Origin: Dehalococcoidia bacterium
GTDB lineage: Bacteria; Chloroflexota; Dehalococcoidia; Tepidiformales; Tepidiformaceae
Direction of reading: 5' to 3'
Assembly (NCBI GenBank): GCA_020432105.1
Contig: JAGQGZ010000009.1
Location: 1 to 34,351 of the forward strand
Length of the DNA stretch: 34,351 nucleotides
This document shows, in pieces, positions 16,186 through 24,851 of this stretch (position 1 is its first letter; each line of letters begins with the position of its first letter). Below the pieces are notes generated by a model. It did not search any database and had not been told where the DNA came from. It saw only the letters and a list, made by a program, of their open reading frames with translations. A program made the position numbers and the translations under genes.

Positions 16186-16548
16186 ATGGCTGACATGCCC
16201 CTCGACCAATCCGACGAGATTTCCGACGACGAGCCTTGCTACGTCATCTCCATTGCCGCACGCCTTGTCGGGATGCATCAGCAGACGCTTCGGTACTACG
16301 AGCGAGCCGGCCTGGTTTCACCGTCACGCACAGGTGGGAACATCCGGATGTACTCCAACGCGGACATCCAGCGGATTCGTCAGGCCCAGCGGCTCATCGA
16401 TGAACTCGGTGTCAACCTTGCCGGAGTCGACATCATCCTTCGCATGGGTGAGCAAATCCGCGAGCTCCAGGAGGCAGTGGAGCAGACGCGCCGGGAGCTC
16501 GATCGCCTGCGCAGTACAAGGCTCCCCGCGCCGTACGAACCGCGGTAG
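16186..16548 (+). CDS. hspR: MerR-family heat-shock repressor HspR
   Basis: HspR binds HAIR operators (CTTGAGT-N7-ACTCAAG) and, in Streptomyces and Helicobacter, represses chaperone operons with DnaK as co-repressor. The 120-residue protein shows the family hallmark CYVISIAARLVGMHQQTLRYYERAGLV (winged helix-turn-helix), the wing GGNIRMYSNADIQRIR, and a coiled-coil dimerisation helix (EQIRELQEAVEQTRRELDRLR). Position between dnaJ and clpC repeats the known dnaK-dnaJ-hspR arrangement and indicates autoregulation of this operon. A short gap, five bases after dnaJ, has GAAGGA as ribosome site. Confidence 0.92.
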   Translation: MADMPLDQSDEISDDEPCYVISIAARLVGMHQQTLRYYERAGLVSPSRTGGNIRMYSNADIQRIRQAQRLIDELGVNLAGVDIILRMGEQIRELQEAVEQTRRELDRLRSTRLPAPYEPR

Positions 16549-16606
16549 TGCCAGCCCGACTCAATAGCATTTCGTCCACCAAGCCCGTTAGGAAGGGAGC
16601 GCCATC

Positions 16607-19048
16607 ATGATGCGCCAGGATCGTTTCACCCAACAAGCACAACTTGTGCTTGCACAATCACAGGAATTCGTCCGCCAGCAGCGGCACCCGCAGTGGGGTG
16701 TTCCGCACGTCCTTGGTGCGCTGCTGTCAGTTGAAGAGGGTCTCGCCGAACAGGTTCTGCGGAGGCTAGACGTTGATATCGATTCGCTCCGTTCGCGGGT
16801 GGGAGACCTCCTCGACGCGATGCCGCGCATCCAGCACGACGTGGTCCAGGTGTACACGACACCGGAAGTGGTTCGAATGCTGGAGATGGCGAACGCTGAG
16901 GCAGATCGTCTGAAGGATGAGTACGTGGGTGTGGAGCACTTGCTCATCGCCATTGCGGACAACGAGGAGAGCGGTGCGACACGCCTCCTGGCCGAGTTCG
17001 GTGTCACCAAGGAGGGCATCTATCGCGCGCTGCAGGAAATCCGTGGTTCCAGCCGCGTAACCAGCCCGAACGCCGAGAGCCGCTACCAGAGCCTCGCCCG
17101 CTACTCGACCGACCTCACCGAATTGGCCGCCCAGAACAAGCTCGACCCCGTGATCGGTCGAGAGGTCGAGGTCCGCCGCGTCATGCAGATTCTCAACCGG
17201 CGAACAAAGAACAACCCGGTGATCATCGGTGAGGCGGGGGTCGGCAAGACCGCCATCGTGGAGGGGCTTGCCCAGCGCCTGAAGGCTGGAGACGTACCCG
17301 ACAACCTCAAGGACAAGCGCCTGCTTGCCCTCGACATGGGTGCATTGGTCGCCGGCTCTAAGTTCCGGGGCGAGTTCGAGGAGCGGCTTAAGGCCGTCAT
17401 GGAAGAGGTCAAACAGTCGAATGGCGAAGTCATCCTCTTCATCGACGAGCTGCATACGGTCATGGGTGCCGGTGGCGCCGATGGTGCCATCGATGCGAGC
17501 AACCTGATGAAGCCGGCCCTTGCTCGTGGCGAGCTGCACGCTATCGGGGCCACGACTCTCGACGAGTACCGCACGAGGATCGAGAAGGACCCGGCATTGG
17601 AACGCCGCTTCGCACCGGTCTACATCGATGAGCCCTCGGTGACCGATACAGTCGCGATTCTCAAGGGACTCCGCCCCCGCTACGAAGCCCATCACCGCGT
17701 CGAAATCCTCGATGAAGCGCTCGCCGCTGCGGCCAACCTCTCGTCGCGGTACATCACCGAACGCCACCTTCCCGACAAGGCAATCGACCTTATCGATGAA
17801 GCAGCCAGCAAGCATGTGATTGACTCTCAAGAGCTTCCTGAAGACCTGCGAGGGCTGCGCAAACGGCTTGAGGGGCTATCGCTCGAAGCCGATGCTGCGA
17901 TCGAGAAAGATGACCACCAGCGCGCAGCCGAGATCAAGCAGGAGGTGCTCCAACTGCAGGAAGAGTACGGTCGCGCGCGCCACGAATGGGCACAAGAGCA
18001 TGATGTTGATCTGCGCGTCACGGCCGAGGACATCGCCAGCCTCGTCGGGCAGATTACCGGTATCCCGGTCTCGCGGCTGGAAGAGAGCGAGAGTGACAAG
18101 CTCTTGAAAATGGAAGACCAGTTGCACAAGCGTGTCGTTGGTCAGGAGCGGGCGATCGAGAGCCTCTCTGATGCCATCCGGCGAGCACGGGCGGGACTCA
18201 AGGATCCCCGCCGCCCCATCGGCTCGTTCATCTTTCTCGGCCCGTCCGGCGTGGGAAAGACGGAACTTGCCCGGACGCTGGCGGAGTACTTGTTCGACGA
18301 CGAGGACGCGATGCTCCGGCTCGACATGTCGGAGTTCCAGGAGCGTCACACGGTGAGCCGTCTCATCGGTTCGCCACCGGGCTACGTTGGCTATGACGAA
18401 GGTGGCGGCCTGACCGAAGCAGTCCGGCGACGCCCGTATCGAGTGATCCTCTTCGACGAAATCGAGAAGGCTCATCCCGATGTTTTCAACACGCTGCTCC
18501 AGATCCTCGACGATGGTCGCCTCACCGACGGCCACGGCCGCACCGTGGATTTCCGCAACACGGTCATCATCATGACCAGCAACCTCGGCACCGGCTTGCA
18601 GGAAAAGGCGACGCTCGGTTTCACCAGGCGGGCGGATGGCGAATCCGACTATTCCCGGCTGCGCGATTCCGTTGACCGCGCCCTCCGTGAGCATTTCCGG
18701 CCAGAGTTTCTTAACCGGATCGACGAGATAATTATCTTCGAGCCGCTCACCCACGATGAGCTGAAGTCGGTGGTCGAGCTCCTGGCTAACGAAGTCCGTG
18801 GCCGGCTTGCCGATCGCGGCGTCGACTTCGTCCTGACTGATGCGGCTCGTGACCAGCTCGTCACCGAGGGCTACGATCCCGCGTTCGGCGCCAGGCCAAT
18901 GCGGCGGACGATCCAGCGGAATGTCGAGAATGAGTTGGCCCGGCGCATCCTGGCGGGCGAGATCCCGGAGGGAGCGCGGGTGACGGTCGACTACCGCGAG
19001 GGCGCCTACGTCTTCGATGCCTCAGCAAAGGAATCGGCAGCAGCCTGA
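16607..19048 (+). CDS. clpC: ATP-dependent Clp unfoldase, ClpC type
   Basis: Hexameric AAA+ unfoldase that feeds substrates to ClpP. The 813 residues have an N-domain (two Clp_N repeats, 1-145), D1 with Walker A GEAGVGKT (208-215) and Walker B ILFIDE (276-281), a short middle domain (about 410-465) with a UVR-like segment [20 protein letters not shown], and D2 with Walker A GPSGVGKT (545-552) and sensor motifs. The short middle domain and the LGF loop (670-672), which docks ClpP, indicate ClpC rather than the disaggregase ClpB. Two ATGs lie at 16607 and 16610 after GGAAGGGAG. It is the last gene of dnaJ-hspR-clpC; clpP is not in the window. Confidence 0.94.
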   Translation: MMRQDRFTQQAQLVLAQSQEFVRQQRHPQWGVPHVLGALLSVEEGLAEQVLRRLDVDIDSLRSRVGDLLDAMPRIQHDVVQVYTTPEVVRMLEMANAEADRLKDEYVGVEHLLIAIADNEESGATRLLAEFGVTKEGIYRALQEIRGSSRVTSPNAESRYQSLARYSTDLTELAAQNKLDPVIGREVEVRRVMQILNRRTKNNPVIIGEAGVGKTAIVEGLAQRLKAGDVPDNLKDKRLLALDMGALVAGSKFRGEFEERLKAVMEEVKQSNGEVILFIDELHTVMGAGGADGAIDASNLMKPALARGELHAIGATTLDEYRTRIEKDPALERRFAPVYIDEPSVTDTVAILKGLRPRYEAHHRVEILDEALAAAANLSSRYITERHLPDKAIDLIDEAASKHVIDSQELPEDLRGLRKRLEGLSLEADAAIEKDDHQRAAEIKQEVLQLQEEYGRARHEWAQEHDVDLRVTAEDIASLVGQITGIPVSRLEESESDKLLKMEDQLHKRVVGQERAIESLSDAIRRARAGLKDPRRPIGSFIFLGPSGVGKTELARTLAEYLFDDEDAMLRLDMSEFQERHTVSRLIGSPPGYVGYDEGGGLTEAVRRRPYRVILFDEIEKAHPDVFNTLLQILDDGRLTDGHGRTVDFRNTVIIMTSNLGTGLQEKATLGFTRRADGESDYSRLRDSVDRALREHFRPEFLNRIDEIIIFEPLTHDELKSVVELLANEVRGRLADRGVDFVLTDAARDQLVTEGYDPAFGARPMRRTIQRNVENELARRILAGEIPEGARVTVDYREGAYVFDASAKESAAA

Positions 19049-19070
19049 TCTTTTCGGCGCAAGAAGTCAC

Positions 19071-19100
19071 CAGCGGGCCCGGATCCTTCCGGGCCCGCTG
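19071..19100 (+). terminator. Hairpin terminator after clpC
   Basis: Perfect 13-bp stem (19071-19083 with 19088-19100) around the loop TCCT, 22 bases after the clpC stop. No T-run follows, so it may act as a weak or Rho-assisted terminator, or protect the 3' end. Confidence 0.7.
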
Positions 19101-19113
19101 ACTGTCCGGCCTG

Positions 19114-19119
19114 TAGACT
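19114..19119 (+). promoter_or_regulatory. Candidate -10 of the MFS transporter gene
   Basis: TAGACT, 12 bases before the ATG. The same TAGACT with a following TC lies upstream of pepA at 8399-8404. No clear -35 is seen. Confidence 0.3.
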
Positions 19120-19131
19120 CTCACCTGTCCC

Positions 19132-20502
19132 ATGAGCTTTATCGATACGTTGCGGCAGCCCGGCGCCGGCGCCGTACGCGCGGTGCGCAATCCGTCCCAG
19201 GTGTTCTACGGCTGGTGGATGGTGTGGGCGGGGCTCACCATCCAGGTGCTCGTTGGTGGTCTCATCATGCAGGCCTTCAGTTCCTATGCCGCAATCCTCC
19301 GTGCTGAGTTCGGTTGGTCGAAGACCATGCTCTCTTCGGCGTTCGCCATGACGCGGGTGGAAAGCGGCATTCTTGGCCCCTTCCAGGGTTGGGCGATCGA
19401 CAGGTTCGGTCCCGGGCGCATCGCCCGCGTGGGCGTGTTGATCATGGGCCTTGGCTTCTTCGCCTTCAGTCAGATCCATAGCCCCTGGCAGTTCTTCGCC
19501 TCCTATTTCTTGATCGCCGTCGGTTCGAGTCTTGCCGGCTTCATGACGCTCACCGTCGCAATTGTGAACTGGTTCGAAAAGAAGCGGGCCATGGCACTTG
19601 GCTTGATGTCTGCCGGGTTTGCCATCGGTGGCCTCTTTGTCCCTGCGGTGATTTTCTCGATGGAACACTGGGGATGGCGAGAGACGTCATTCGGCTCGGG
19701 TGTCCTCGTCCTCATCGTTGGAAACATCCTCGTCACCTTCATCCGGCACCGGCCCGAAGACCATGGATTCACCGTTGATGGCGCACCGGCGAAGCAACCT
19801 GAACCGGCCGAGGACGGAAGCGTGGTCGAGAGTCCTATGCGGAGGGACTTCACGGCCCGGGAAGCACTCCGGACTCCGGCGTTCTGGTTCATCTCGCTGG
19901 GGCACGCCTCGGCACTGCTGGTGGTGAGTGCGGTGATGGTGCACCTGGTGCTACACCTCAACGAGAACCAGGGCTATTCGTTGAGCGTGGCCGGCCTGGT
20001 CGTGGCGATGCTTACGGCGATGCAGATCGTTGGCCAACTGGGTGGCGGCTTTCTTGGCGACCGGATTAGCAAGCGTTTCATCATCGTCTGTTGCATGGTG
20101 GCCCACATGATCGGGCTGCTGGTACTTGCTTACGCGAGCGCTTTCTGGATGCTCATCGTGTTCGCCGTACTGCATGGAACTGCCTGGGGAGCCCGTGGCC
20201 CTCTCATGCAGGCAATCCGGGCCGACTACTTCGGGCGCTCCTCCTTCGGGACGATCATGGGATTCTCGTCGATGATCGTGATGCTCGGAATGACCACGGG
20301 GCCGATTGTGGCGGGGATCATGGCTGACGTGACCGGGAGCTACGAGCTTGGCTTCACTATCCTCGCGATACTCGCGGGGATGGGCTCGGTCTTCTTCATC
20401 CTGGCCACGCCTCCGAAACAGCCGGGTACGCCGATCCCGGCTTCCCGTGCCGAGCCACATGCGGCGTCGTCAACCGCAGCTTCGCCGGCTGGCGGTCGCT
20501 AA
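19132..20502 (+). CDS. MFS transporter
   Basis: A 456-residue major facilitator transporter with about 12 TM helices. Typical marks are FYGWWMVWAGLTIQ at TM1, the loop 2-3 motif GWAIDRFGPGRIARVG (G-x3-D-R-x-G-x-R), WFEKKRAMALGLMSAG after TM4, and a matching GFLGDRISKRF in the second half. The YGWW opening and the WF-x-K-R motif resemble the oxalate-formate antiporter/monocarboxylate group, so a carboxylate substrate is likely but unproven. The stop overlaps that of the convergent methyltransferase gene by three bases. No Shine-Dalgarno is visible before the ATG. Confidence 0.9.
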   Translation: MSFIDTLRQPGAGAVRAVRNPSQVFYGWWMVWAGLTIQVLVGGLIMQAFSSYAAILRAEFGWSKTMLSSAFAMTRVESGILGPFQGWAIDRFGPGRIARVGVLIMGLGFFAFSQIHSPWQFFASYFLIAVGSSLAGFMTLTVAIVNWFEKKRAMALGLMSAGFAIGGLFVPAVIFSMEHWGWRETSFGSGVLVLIVGNILVTFIRHRPEDHGFTVDGAPAKQPEPAEDGSVVESPMRRDFTAREALRTPAFWFISLGHASALLVVSAVMVHLVLHLNENQGYSLSVAGLVVAMLTAMQIVGQLGGGFLGDRISKRFIIVCCMVAHMIGLLVLAYASAFWMLIVFAVLHGTAWGARGPLMQAIRADYFGRSSFGTIMGFSSMIVMLGMTTGPIVAGIMADVTGSYELGFTILAILAGMGSVFFILATPPKQPGTPIPASRAEPHAASSTAASPAGGR

Positions 20503-21146
20503 CCGATCCGCTTCTCGCCTACGATTGCCCCCATCGTCATGCGGCCGAATGGTCCACGGCCCTGCAGGTGGCGCAGCCTCGCCCTCAGGTTGACCAGACC
20601 GGCAACGGCGCACCTGTTTCTGAGACCAACGATAGAGAGTGAAGATGGCGTGCCACTGCCTCCATTGCTCGCAACGTGCCATTCGTCCATTTCGTCCCGA
20701 CCGGCGCGGAAGCCGATCACGAGCCGCCCGCCAGGCTGGAGGACCCTGACCACCTGGCCGAGGTCGGCATCGAGGTCTGGCCAAAAGTAGATGGTGTTCG
20801 TGGTCACCACACCATGGAAGCTCCCACCGTTGAAAGGGATTGCCGAGACGCTACCGTGGCGAATATCGAGCCTCCCTTCGCCGGCAAGTGTCTGATTGCG
20901 CCGCGTGGCCAGGCGGACCATGTCGGCTGAAGGGTCAACCCCGGCCAGCTGGACTTCGGGCACGCGGGCGGCCATGCGTTGGATGAGTGCCCCGTGGGCG
21001 GGGCCGATCTCGAGCACGTGGTCGCCGGGCTGCGGATCGAGGAGATCAATCGCCCATTCGTGCATGGGACCCCCGATTCGCGCCATCAGGAGTGCACCGA
21101 GTCGACCTGCCACACCCGCCGGCTCCTCGAAGGTTCGGCGAAGCAC
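20499..21146 (-). CDS. SAM-dependent class I methyltransferase
   Basis: A 215-residue Rossmann-fold methyltransferase. DHVLEIGPAHGALIQRMAAR is motif I (SAM-binding; GPAHG replaces the usual GxGxG), then LAGVDPSADMV with the acidic ribose-binding Asp, GSVSAIPFNGGSFHGVVTTNTI, and LQPGGRLVIGF. The N-terminal helix segment (VAGRLGALLMARIGGPMHEWAIDLL) is typical of small UbiE-like enzymes. It starts at a GTG two bases after the stop of the cyclase-family gene, so the two form an operon. The substrate cannot be told. The C terminus (FGRMTMGAIVGEKRIG) runs into the convergent MFS gene by a few bases. Confidence 0.86.
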   Translation of the reverse strand: MLRRTFEEPAGVAGRLGALLMARIGGPMHEWAIDLLDPQPGDHVLEIGPAHGALIQRMAARVPEVQLAGVDPSADMVRLATRRNQTLAGEGRLDIRHGSVSAIPFNGGSFHGVVTTNTIYFWPDLDADLGQVVRVLQPGGRLVIGFRAGRDEMDEWHVASNGGSGTPSSLSIVGLRNRCAVAGLVNLRARLRHLQGRGPFGRMTMGAIVGEKRIG

Positions 21147-21148
21147 AA

Positions 21149-22078
21149 TCAGAAGACCGCAATCGGGTTGACGGGGCTACCCGTGCCTCCGCGAATGTTG
21201 AGCGGGTTTACGGTGAGCATGAACTCCCACGTTCGTTCGTCGCTGCATGCCTCTGCCAGTGGTTGGAGGAGCGAGTTATCGAGCAGTGGCATGCCCATGA
21301 AGACGATCGCCAGGACATGCACACCGAGTCCTGCCATCCGGGAGTCGAATATCTGATAGCCGCAGGGCCCCGCATCCATCAAGTCCCAGACGAGTAACGC
21401 GGCATCCTTGTCCTTGAGTACCGGGACTGTATCGACATGGAGTCCCGGCGAAGGATGACCGCCGGGCACGTGCTCGGGGTTCGCGGCGTAGAACTTCTCG
21501 CGGCCGCTGTACACACAAACCGCGTCGCCGGGGCGGAGCTCGATGCCCTCTGCTTCGGCAGCGGCGAGAAGTTCGTACCCACGGACGGGATTGTCGACGT
21601 CAACGTATTCGGTGCCGCGCAGGCGGGGGATATCGAGAAGTGCACCGCGGGTCGTGATCCCATTGCTCCAGGCGGAGACGTCACCGGACTTGGCGCCGAG
21701 GGAGGTAACCTCGCTCATCGAGTCCTTGCCATTCCACATCTTGCCGTCCCAGAAGATGTGACAGAGGGCATCGATATGCGTAGTGGCATACCCGTGGTAG
21801 CTGATGCCGATATAGTCGACACTCGCCTCCCGCCAGGTGCGGACGTAGTGCTGAGCGGGATTCTGGTTACCTGGCCCGCCGACCGTGTTCCACTGCCGGG
21901 CCAGGGACACAGCCCGACCGCTGGTGACGAGCCTGGCAGCCTCTTCCCGCTTCTCCGGGGTAATAAGGTTAATCGTGCCGGCACTGTCCCCGGGTCCCCA
22001 GCGACCCCAGTTCGAACAACGGTCGAAGTAGGTCAAAACCTCATCTTCGGTTGGCAAGGGATGAGAATCGGTGGCCAT
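21149..22078 (-). CDS. Cyclase-family metal-dependent hydrolase
   Basis: A 309-residue protein of the cyclase/kynurenine formamidase family (PF04199-like): SNWGRWGPGDSAGTINLITPEKR at the N terminus and the metal motif HGYATTHIDALCH with H101, D103 and H107, then GTEYVDV and RPGDAVCVYSGR. Members hydrolyse N-formylkynurenine, isatin or similar amides; the specific substrate is open. The ATG at 22076-22078 has GGGAG seven bases upstream; the in-frame extension to 22138 lacks such a site. It is followed by the methyltransferase gene, two bases downstream. The next 101 bases upstream hold nothing I recognise. Confidence 0.88.
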   Translation of the reverse strand: MATDSHPLPTEDEVLTYFDRCSNWGRWGPGDSAGTINLITPEKREEAARLVTSGRAVSLARQWNTVGGPGNQNPAQHYVRTWREASVDYIGISYHGYATTHIDALCHIFWDGKMWNGKDSMSEVTSLGAKSGDVSAWSNGITTRGALLDIPRLRGTEYVDVDNPVRGYELLAAAEAEGIELRPGDAVCVYSGREKFYAANPEHVPGGHPSPGLHVDTVPVLKDKDAALLVWDLMDAGPCGYQIFDSRMAGLGVHVLAIVFMGMPLLDNSLLQPLAEACSDERTWEFMLTVNPLNIRGGTGSPVNPIAVF

Positions 22079-22179
22079 GCGGTGCTCCCGAGGCGAACGT
22101 GCGTTGGCGATGGTACCCGGAGAACGGAGCGGTCGCACGCCGCTTGCTTGCTGGTAATGCAGACACGGCGGGTGTGAGG

Positions 22180-22947
22180 TTACGAGCCCTCATTGTCGTC
22201 CCAGGTGACGTCGGATTCGGGACACTGGGAGCGCCAATCGCAGAACTTGCAGGCGGGTCCGGGGGTTGCCGGGAACTCGCTTGTGCGCTGCATGCGGTCA
22301 GCGTTTGCAGCCATCAACTCCATCGTCGCCTGGGCATCGGCGCGGACGAGCTCGCGTACGCGTTGTTCATCCTTGCGGAGATTCCAGCCGATAGCCGTGA
22401 CGTGAACCTCGCGGCCGAGGCGGAGTGTCCGGCGGGCGGCCACGTGGCCAATATCGAGCTGAATGTCCGTCTGGTCTTCGTCTTCGTAGTTCCCTGTCTT
22501 CCAGTCGATGACGACATAGTGGCTACTGGTTTTGCGGTCGACGCGGTCGACGCGTGCACTGACTTCGACGCCCCGGCTGGGCCAGGGGGCAAGGGTTTCT
22601 CGCTCAGCCCAGCTCTCTTCGGCATCCAGGGACCGGTGGGCCTGGATGCCTTTCTCAAAGAGCTCCCTGGCCTCGTCGTACGATTCTGTCCCGGGCGCCG
22701 CGCATGAATGCTTGGGCATGCGTAGATAGATATCGAGTTGCTGCCGTGCGACGTCCTCGTTTTGGGACTGCGTGAGGATGTGCATCGCCCTGTGGACTGC
22801 CTTGCCAATAACCAGCGGAGCCTCGTTGTCGTCACGCTCTGGCCAGCTCTGACCGCTGAGGTAACGGAACCAGTACTGCTTCATGCAGGTATGGAAAGAC
22901 CGAAGTTTGGCGGGAGTGATGCGGAACAGCGATGGCGATTCGCTCAT
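22180..22947 (-). CDS. RecB/Cas4-like PD-(D/E)XK nuclease with probable Fe-S site
   Basis: A 255-residue stand-alone member of the RecB/AddB/Cas4 nuclease superfamily. It opens with SKLRSFHTCMKQYWFRYL-type residues (C21), followed by GKAVHRAMH with H52, the catalytic core ARVDRVD (D134), VVIDWKTG (D148, K150) and QLDIG (Q163), and ends with CKFCDWRSQC (C233, C236, C242). One early Cys and three late Cys in this order is the layout that holds a 4Fe-4S cluster in Cas4 and AddB. No helicase or cas genes are adjacent. The first residues are MSESPSLFRITPAKL. Role in DNA repair or defence is inference. Confidence 0.85.
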   Translation of the reverse strand: MSESPSLFRITPAKLRSFHTCMKQYWFRYLSGQSWPERDDNEAPLVIGKAVHRAMHILTQSQNEDVARQQLDIYLRMPKHSCAAPGTESYDEARELFEKGIQAHRSLDAEESWAERETLAPWPSRGVEVSARVDRVDRKTSSHYVVIDWKTGNYEDEDQTDIQLDIGHVAARRTLRLGREVHVTAIGWNLRKDEQRVRELVRADAQATMELMAANADRMQRTSEFPATPGPACKFCDWRSQCPESDVTWDDNEGS

Positions 22948-23007
22948 TTGTTCGCATGCTACGCCGCGAGGAAGGTCGCAGCCAGCGCAGACTGCGACGG
23001 ATTCCGC

Positions 23008-23616
23008 CTAAAGCGTCGCAGCGGTCATCCGCAGGGGGAAGGTTGCGACGATGTCGTATTCGGAGCCGCGGGGCGTGAGGCGGCTTCGCATCAGCGTGAT
23101 CTGGCTCGTGCGCCATTCGGCTTCGGGTACGGCCAGGCGGCCAACATCGACCTCGATCTCGGCCCGGCGCCGGGTGGGCACGGTGTCGCGCACGCGGCCG
23201 AGAGTGAGGTGGGGCCGAAATGGTCGGCGTTCTGGTTCGAATCCCACCACCGAGAGTGCCCGGTTAACGTCGCGCACCATCGCCTCGAGACGAAGAACAT
23301 CACCGGCGATGCCGACCCACATGGTGCGGAGTCCTTCGCGGCCGCCAAAGGTCCCGATGTTCGAGAGTTCGAGATTGAATGGCGAGTGGCGTACGACGGC
23401 TTCCTGAAGGGCCATCTTGATCGCCGGCAGTTTCCTGGCGGGGACTTCGCCGAGGAACTTGAGGGTCACGTGAACACTATCGGGGCGCACCCAGCGGACG
23501 TCGTCACCGCTGGTCACCTTGAGTTTGTCGGTGATTTCTCGAATGGTCCGTTGGACTTCGGCCGGAACCTCGCACGCAACGAAAACCCGAGCGGTGTCGG
23601 GTGCTGGGTCAGTCAT
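23008..23616 (-). CDS. thpR: RNA 2',3'-cyclic phosphodiesterase ThpR
   Basis: Member of the 2H phosphoesterase family (formerly 2'-5' RNA ligase, LigT), which opens 2',3'-cyclic phosphates on RNA. The 202-residue protein has both tandem motifs: HVTL at 49-52 (SVHVTLKFLGEV) and HLTL at 136-139 (RPHLTLGRV), about 85 residues apart as in the family. The start MTDPAPDTARVFVACEVP is typical, and the ATG overlaps the stop of the amidohydrolase gene as ATGA, so it is in an operon with the two genes upstream. A 60-base gap separates it from the nuclease gene. Confidence 0.93.
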   Translation of the reverse strand: MTDPAPDTARVFVACEVPAEVQRTIREITDKLKVTSGDDVRWVRPDSVHVTLKFLGEVPARKLPAIKMALQEAVVRHSPFNLELSNIGTFGGREGLRTMWVGIAGDVLRLEAMVRDVNRALSVVGFEPERRPFRPHLTLGRVRDTVPTRRRAEIEVDVGRLAVPEAEWRTSQITLMRSRLTPRGSEYDIVATFPLRMTAATL

Positions 23617-24452
23617 GATGTAAATCGCTCAAAGAACAGTCGTTTCGCGTTGTCGCCCCCCACAGCCGATCGGGTATCTGTATCCAGGTGCTTGACCGTT
23701 TTCGCATACTGATCGGCTATGCCGAGCATCGGGTAGTCAGACCCGAACAGTACGCGCTCCACCCCCACCGCGTCGATAAGCCGCGAAACGCTTTCTTGAT
23801 CATACAGGAGTGTTGTGGCGGCGGTATCGAAAGATATCGATAGGAGAGATTCACGAACCTCGGGCATCTGGGCGGCCCAGGCGAGGCCCCCTCCCTGGTG
23901 TGCGGCGACCATCTGTGTCCACGGGTGGGCAACAGCAAGTTTCCATAACTCCACAGGGGTAATGCCGCCCCACTTGCCCGGGTATTCGTGACCGAACTGT
24001 TCGGAGACGTGCCATAGCAGGACGGCACCATGTGCGGCCGCGAGTTCGCATAGGGCGTGACCCCGAGGCCCCAGCGGGTCCCAGCCCTGGTTCCAGGGGC
24101 GAAGCTCTCCGAATCCAGCCGCCCAATCGAGTGCGGACTCGGCCATAGATTCCCAACCGCTGACGCTGGGATTCACTGTTGCGAGGGCCACGAATCGGGG
24201 ATCGCTTGCAAGGATGGCGAGGGCATCATTCTGGCAGGCGATCTCATCCGGGGATGAAAACGCGAACCCGGCAGTGACGGCACCGTCGAATGATGCTGCC
24301 TCAACAGCTGCAACAACCTCTGCAGGGGTGGCCAGCCGAGCATTTGGGCTTTCATACATCTCGGCGAATGTTGCGTCGGAGTCCGCTATGGCGGCCCGCC
24401 GATTCACCTGTTCTGGCGCGAATGCGTGCACATGCGCGTCAATCCGCACCAT
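23613..24452 (-). CDS. Amidohydrolase_2-family metal-dependent hydrolase
   Basis: A 279-residue TIM-barrel protein of the amidohydrolase 2 group (decarboxylases and hydrolases such as ACMSD relatives). Metal and catalytic motifs are DAHVH (H7, H9), LLWHVSEQFGHEYPG (H148), VAAHQGGG (H185) and FGSDYPML (D239). The enzyme could hydrolyse or decarboxylate a small organic acid; no substrate clue exists. ATG at 24450-24452, three bases after the stop of the small protein gene upstream; it overlaps thpR downstream. All three genes are translationally linked, although no common function is apparent. Confidence 0.88.
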   Translation of the reverse strand: MVRIDAHVHAFAPEQVNRRAAIADSDATFAEMYESPNARLATPAEVVAAVEAASFDGAVTAGFAFSSPDEIACQNDALAILASDPRFVALATVNPSVSGWESMAESALDWAAGFGELRPWNQGWDPLGPRGHALCELAAAHGAVLLWHVSEQFGHEYPGKWGGITPVELWKLAVAHPWTQMVAAHQGGGLAWAAQMPEVRESLLSISFDTAATTLLYDQESVSRLIDAVGVERVLFGSDYPMLGIADQYAKTVKHLDTDTRSAVGGDNAKRLFFERFTS

Positions 24453-24455
24453 CGA

Positions 24456-24806
24456 CTAGGTGCGCCCCGCCCATACGAGGCCGGAGGTGAGCAGATCGGC
24501 ACCGTCGTGCTGGCCCTCGACGATCGCCTCAACCTCAAAGATGCGGGCGGTTGGCCGCTTTCCGGTGAGTTCCACAACGGGACTATCGCTGAGATGGCCG
24601 ATGACTGCCTCGGCTTGGTCCCGCCGTTCGAAGACGTAGAGGGCACCCCATTCGCCGGTGTCGCTGCTCGAAATCCAGGTCTTCTGGCGGAGTCCTTCCA
24701 TCTCGCGGAAGCGGGGCATGGAGCGGGTCCAAAGGTACTCGCGCAACTCTTCGAACGTTGCCTTCGAATCGGTGGAAAGGTCCCAGAGGACGAGCAGTGC
24801 GTGCAT
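24456..24806 (-). CDS. Small YdhR/ABM-like ferredoxin-fold protein
   Basis: A 116-residue protein beginning MHALLVLWDLSTDSKATFEELREYL, followed by MPRFREMEGLRQKTWISSSDTGEWGALYVFERRDQAEAVI. The pattern of strand, helix, G-L-R-x-K-x-W-I strand, and G-x-x-Y-V-F strand plus helix fits the dimeric alpha-beta barrel of YdhR and antibiotic-biosynthesis monooxygenase-like proteins. That is a fold-level assignment only. It is the first gene of an operon with the amidohydrolase and thpR. TATAGT lies six bases before the ATG and there is no real ribosome site, so the message may be leaderless. It diverges from the M20 peptidase gene by 45 bases. Confidence 0.75.
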   Translation of the reverse strand: MHALLVLWDLSTDSKATFEELREYLWTRSMPRFREMEGLRQKTWISSSDTGEWGALYVFERRDQAEAVIGHLSDSPVVELTGKRPTARIFEVEAIVEGQHDGADLLTSGLVWAGRT

Positions 24807-24812
24807 GCCACC

Positions 24813-24820
24813 ACTATACT
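24813..24820. promoter_or_regulatory. Overlapping divergent -10-like elements
   Basis: ACTATACT reads TATAGT on the minus strand (24818-24813, six bases before the ATG at 24806) and TATACT on the plus strand (24815-24820, 31 bases before the M20 peptidase ATG). The two would compete for polymerase. -35 elements are not evident. Confidence 0.4.
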
Positions 24821-24851
24821 CCGGGCACACCTCCCTCCCGGATACGCAAGC

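Noticed and set aside
16766-17830. 354-residue minus-strand frame
   Set aside because: Antisense of clpC, whose motifs are unmistakable.
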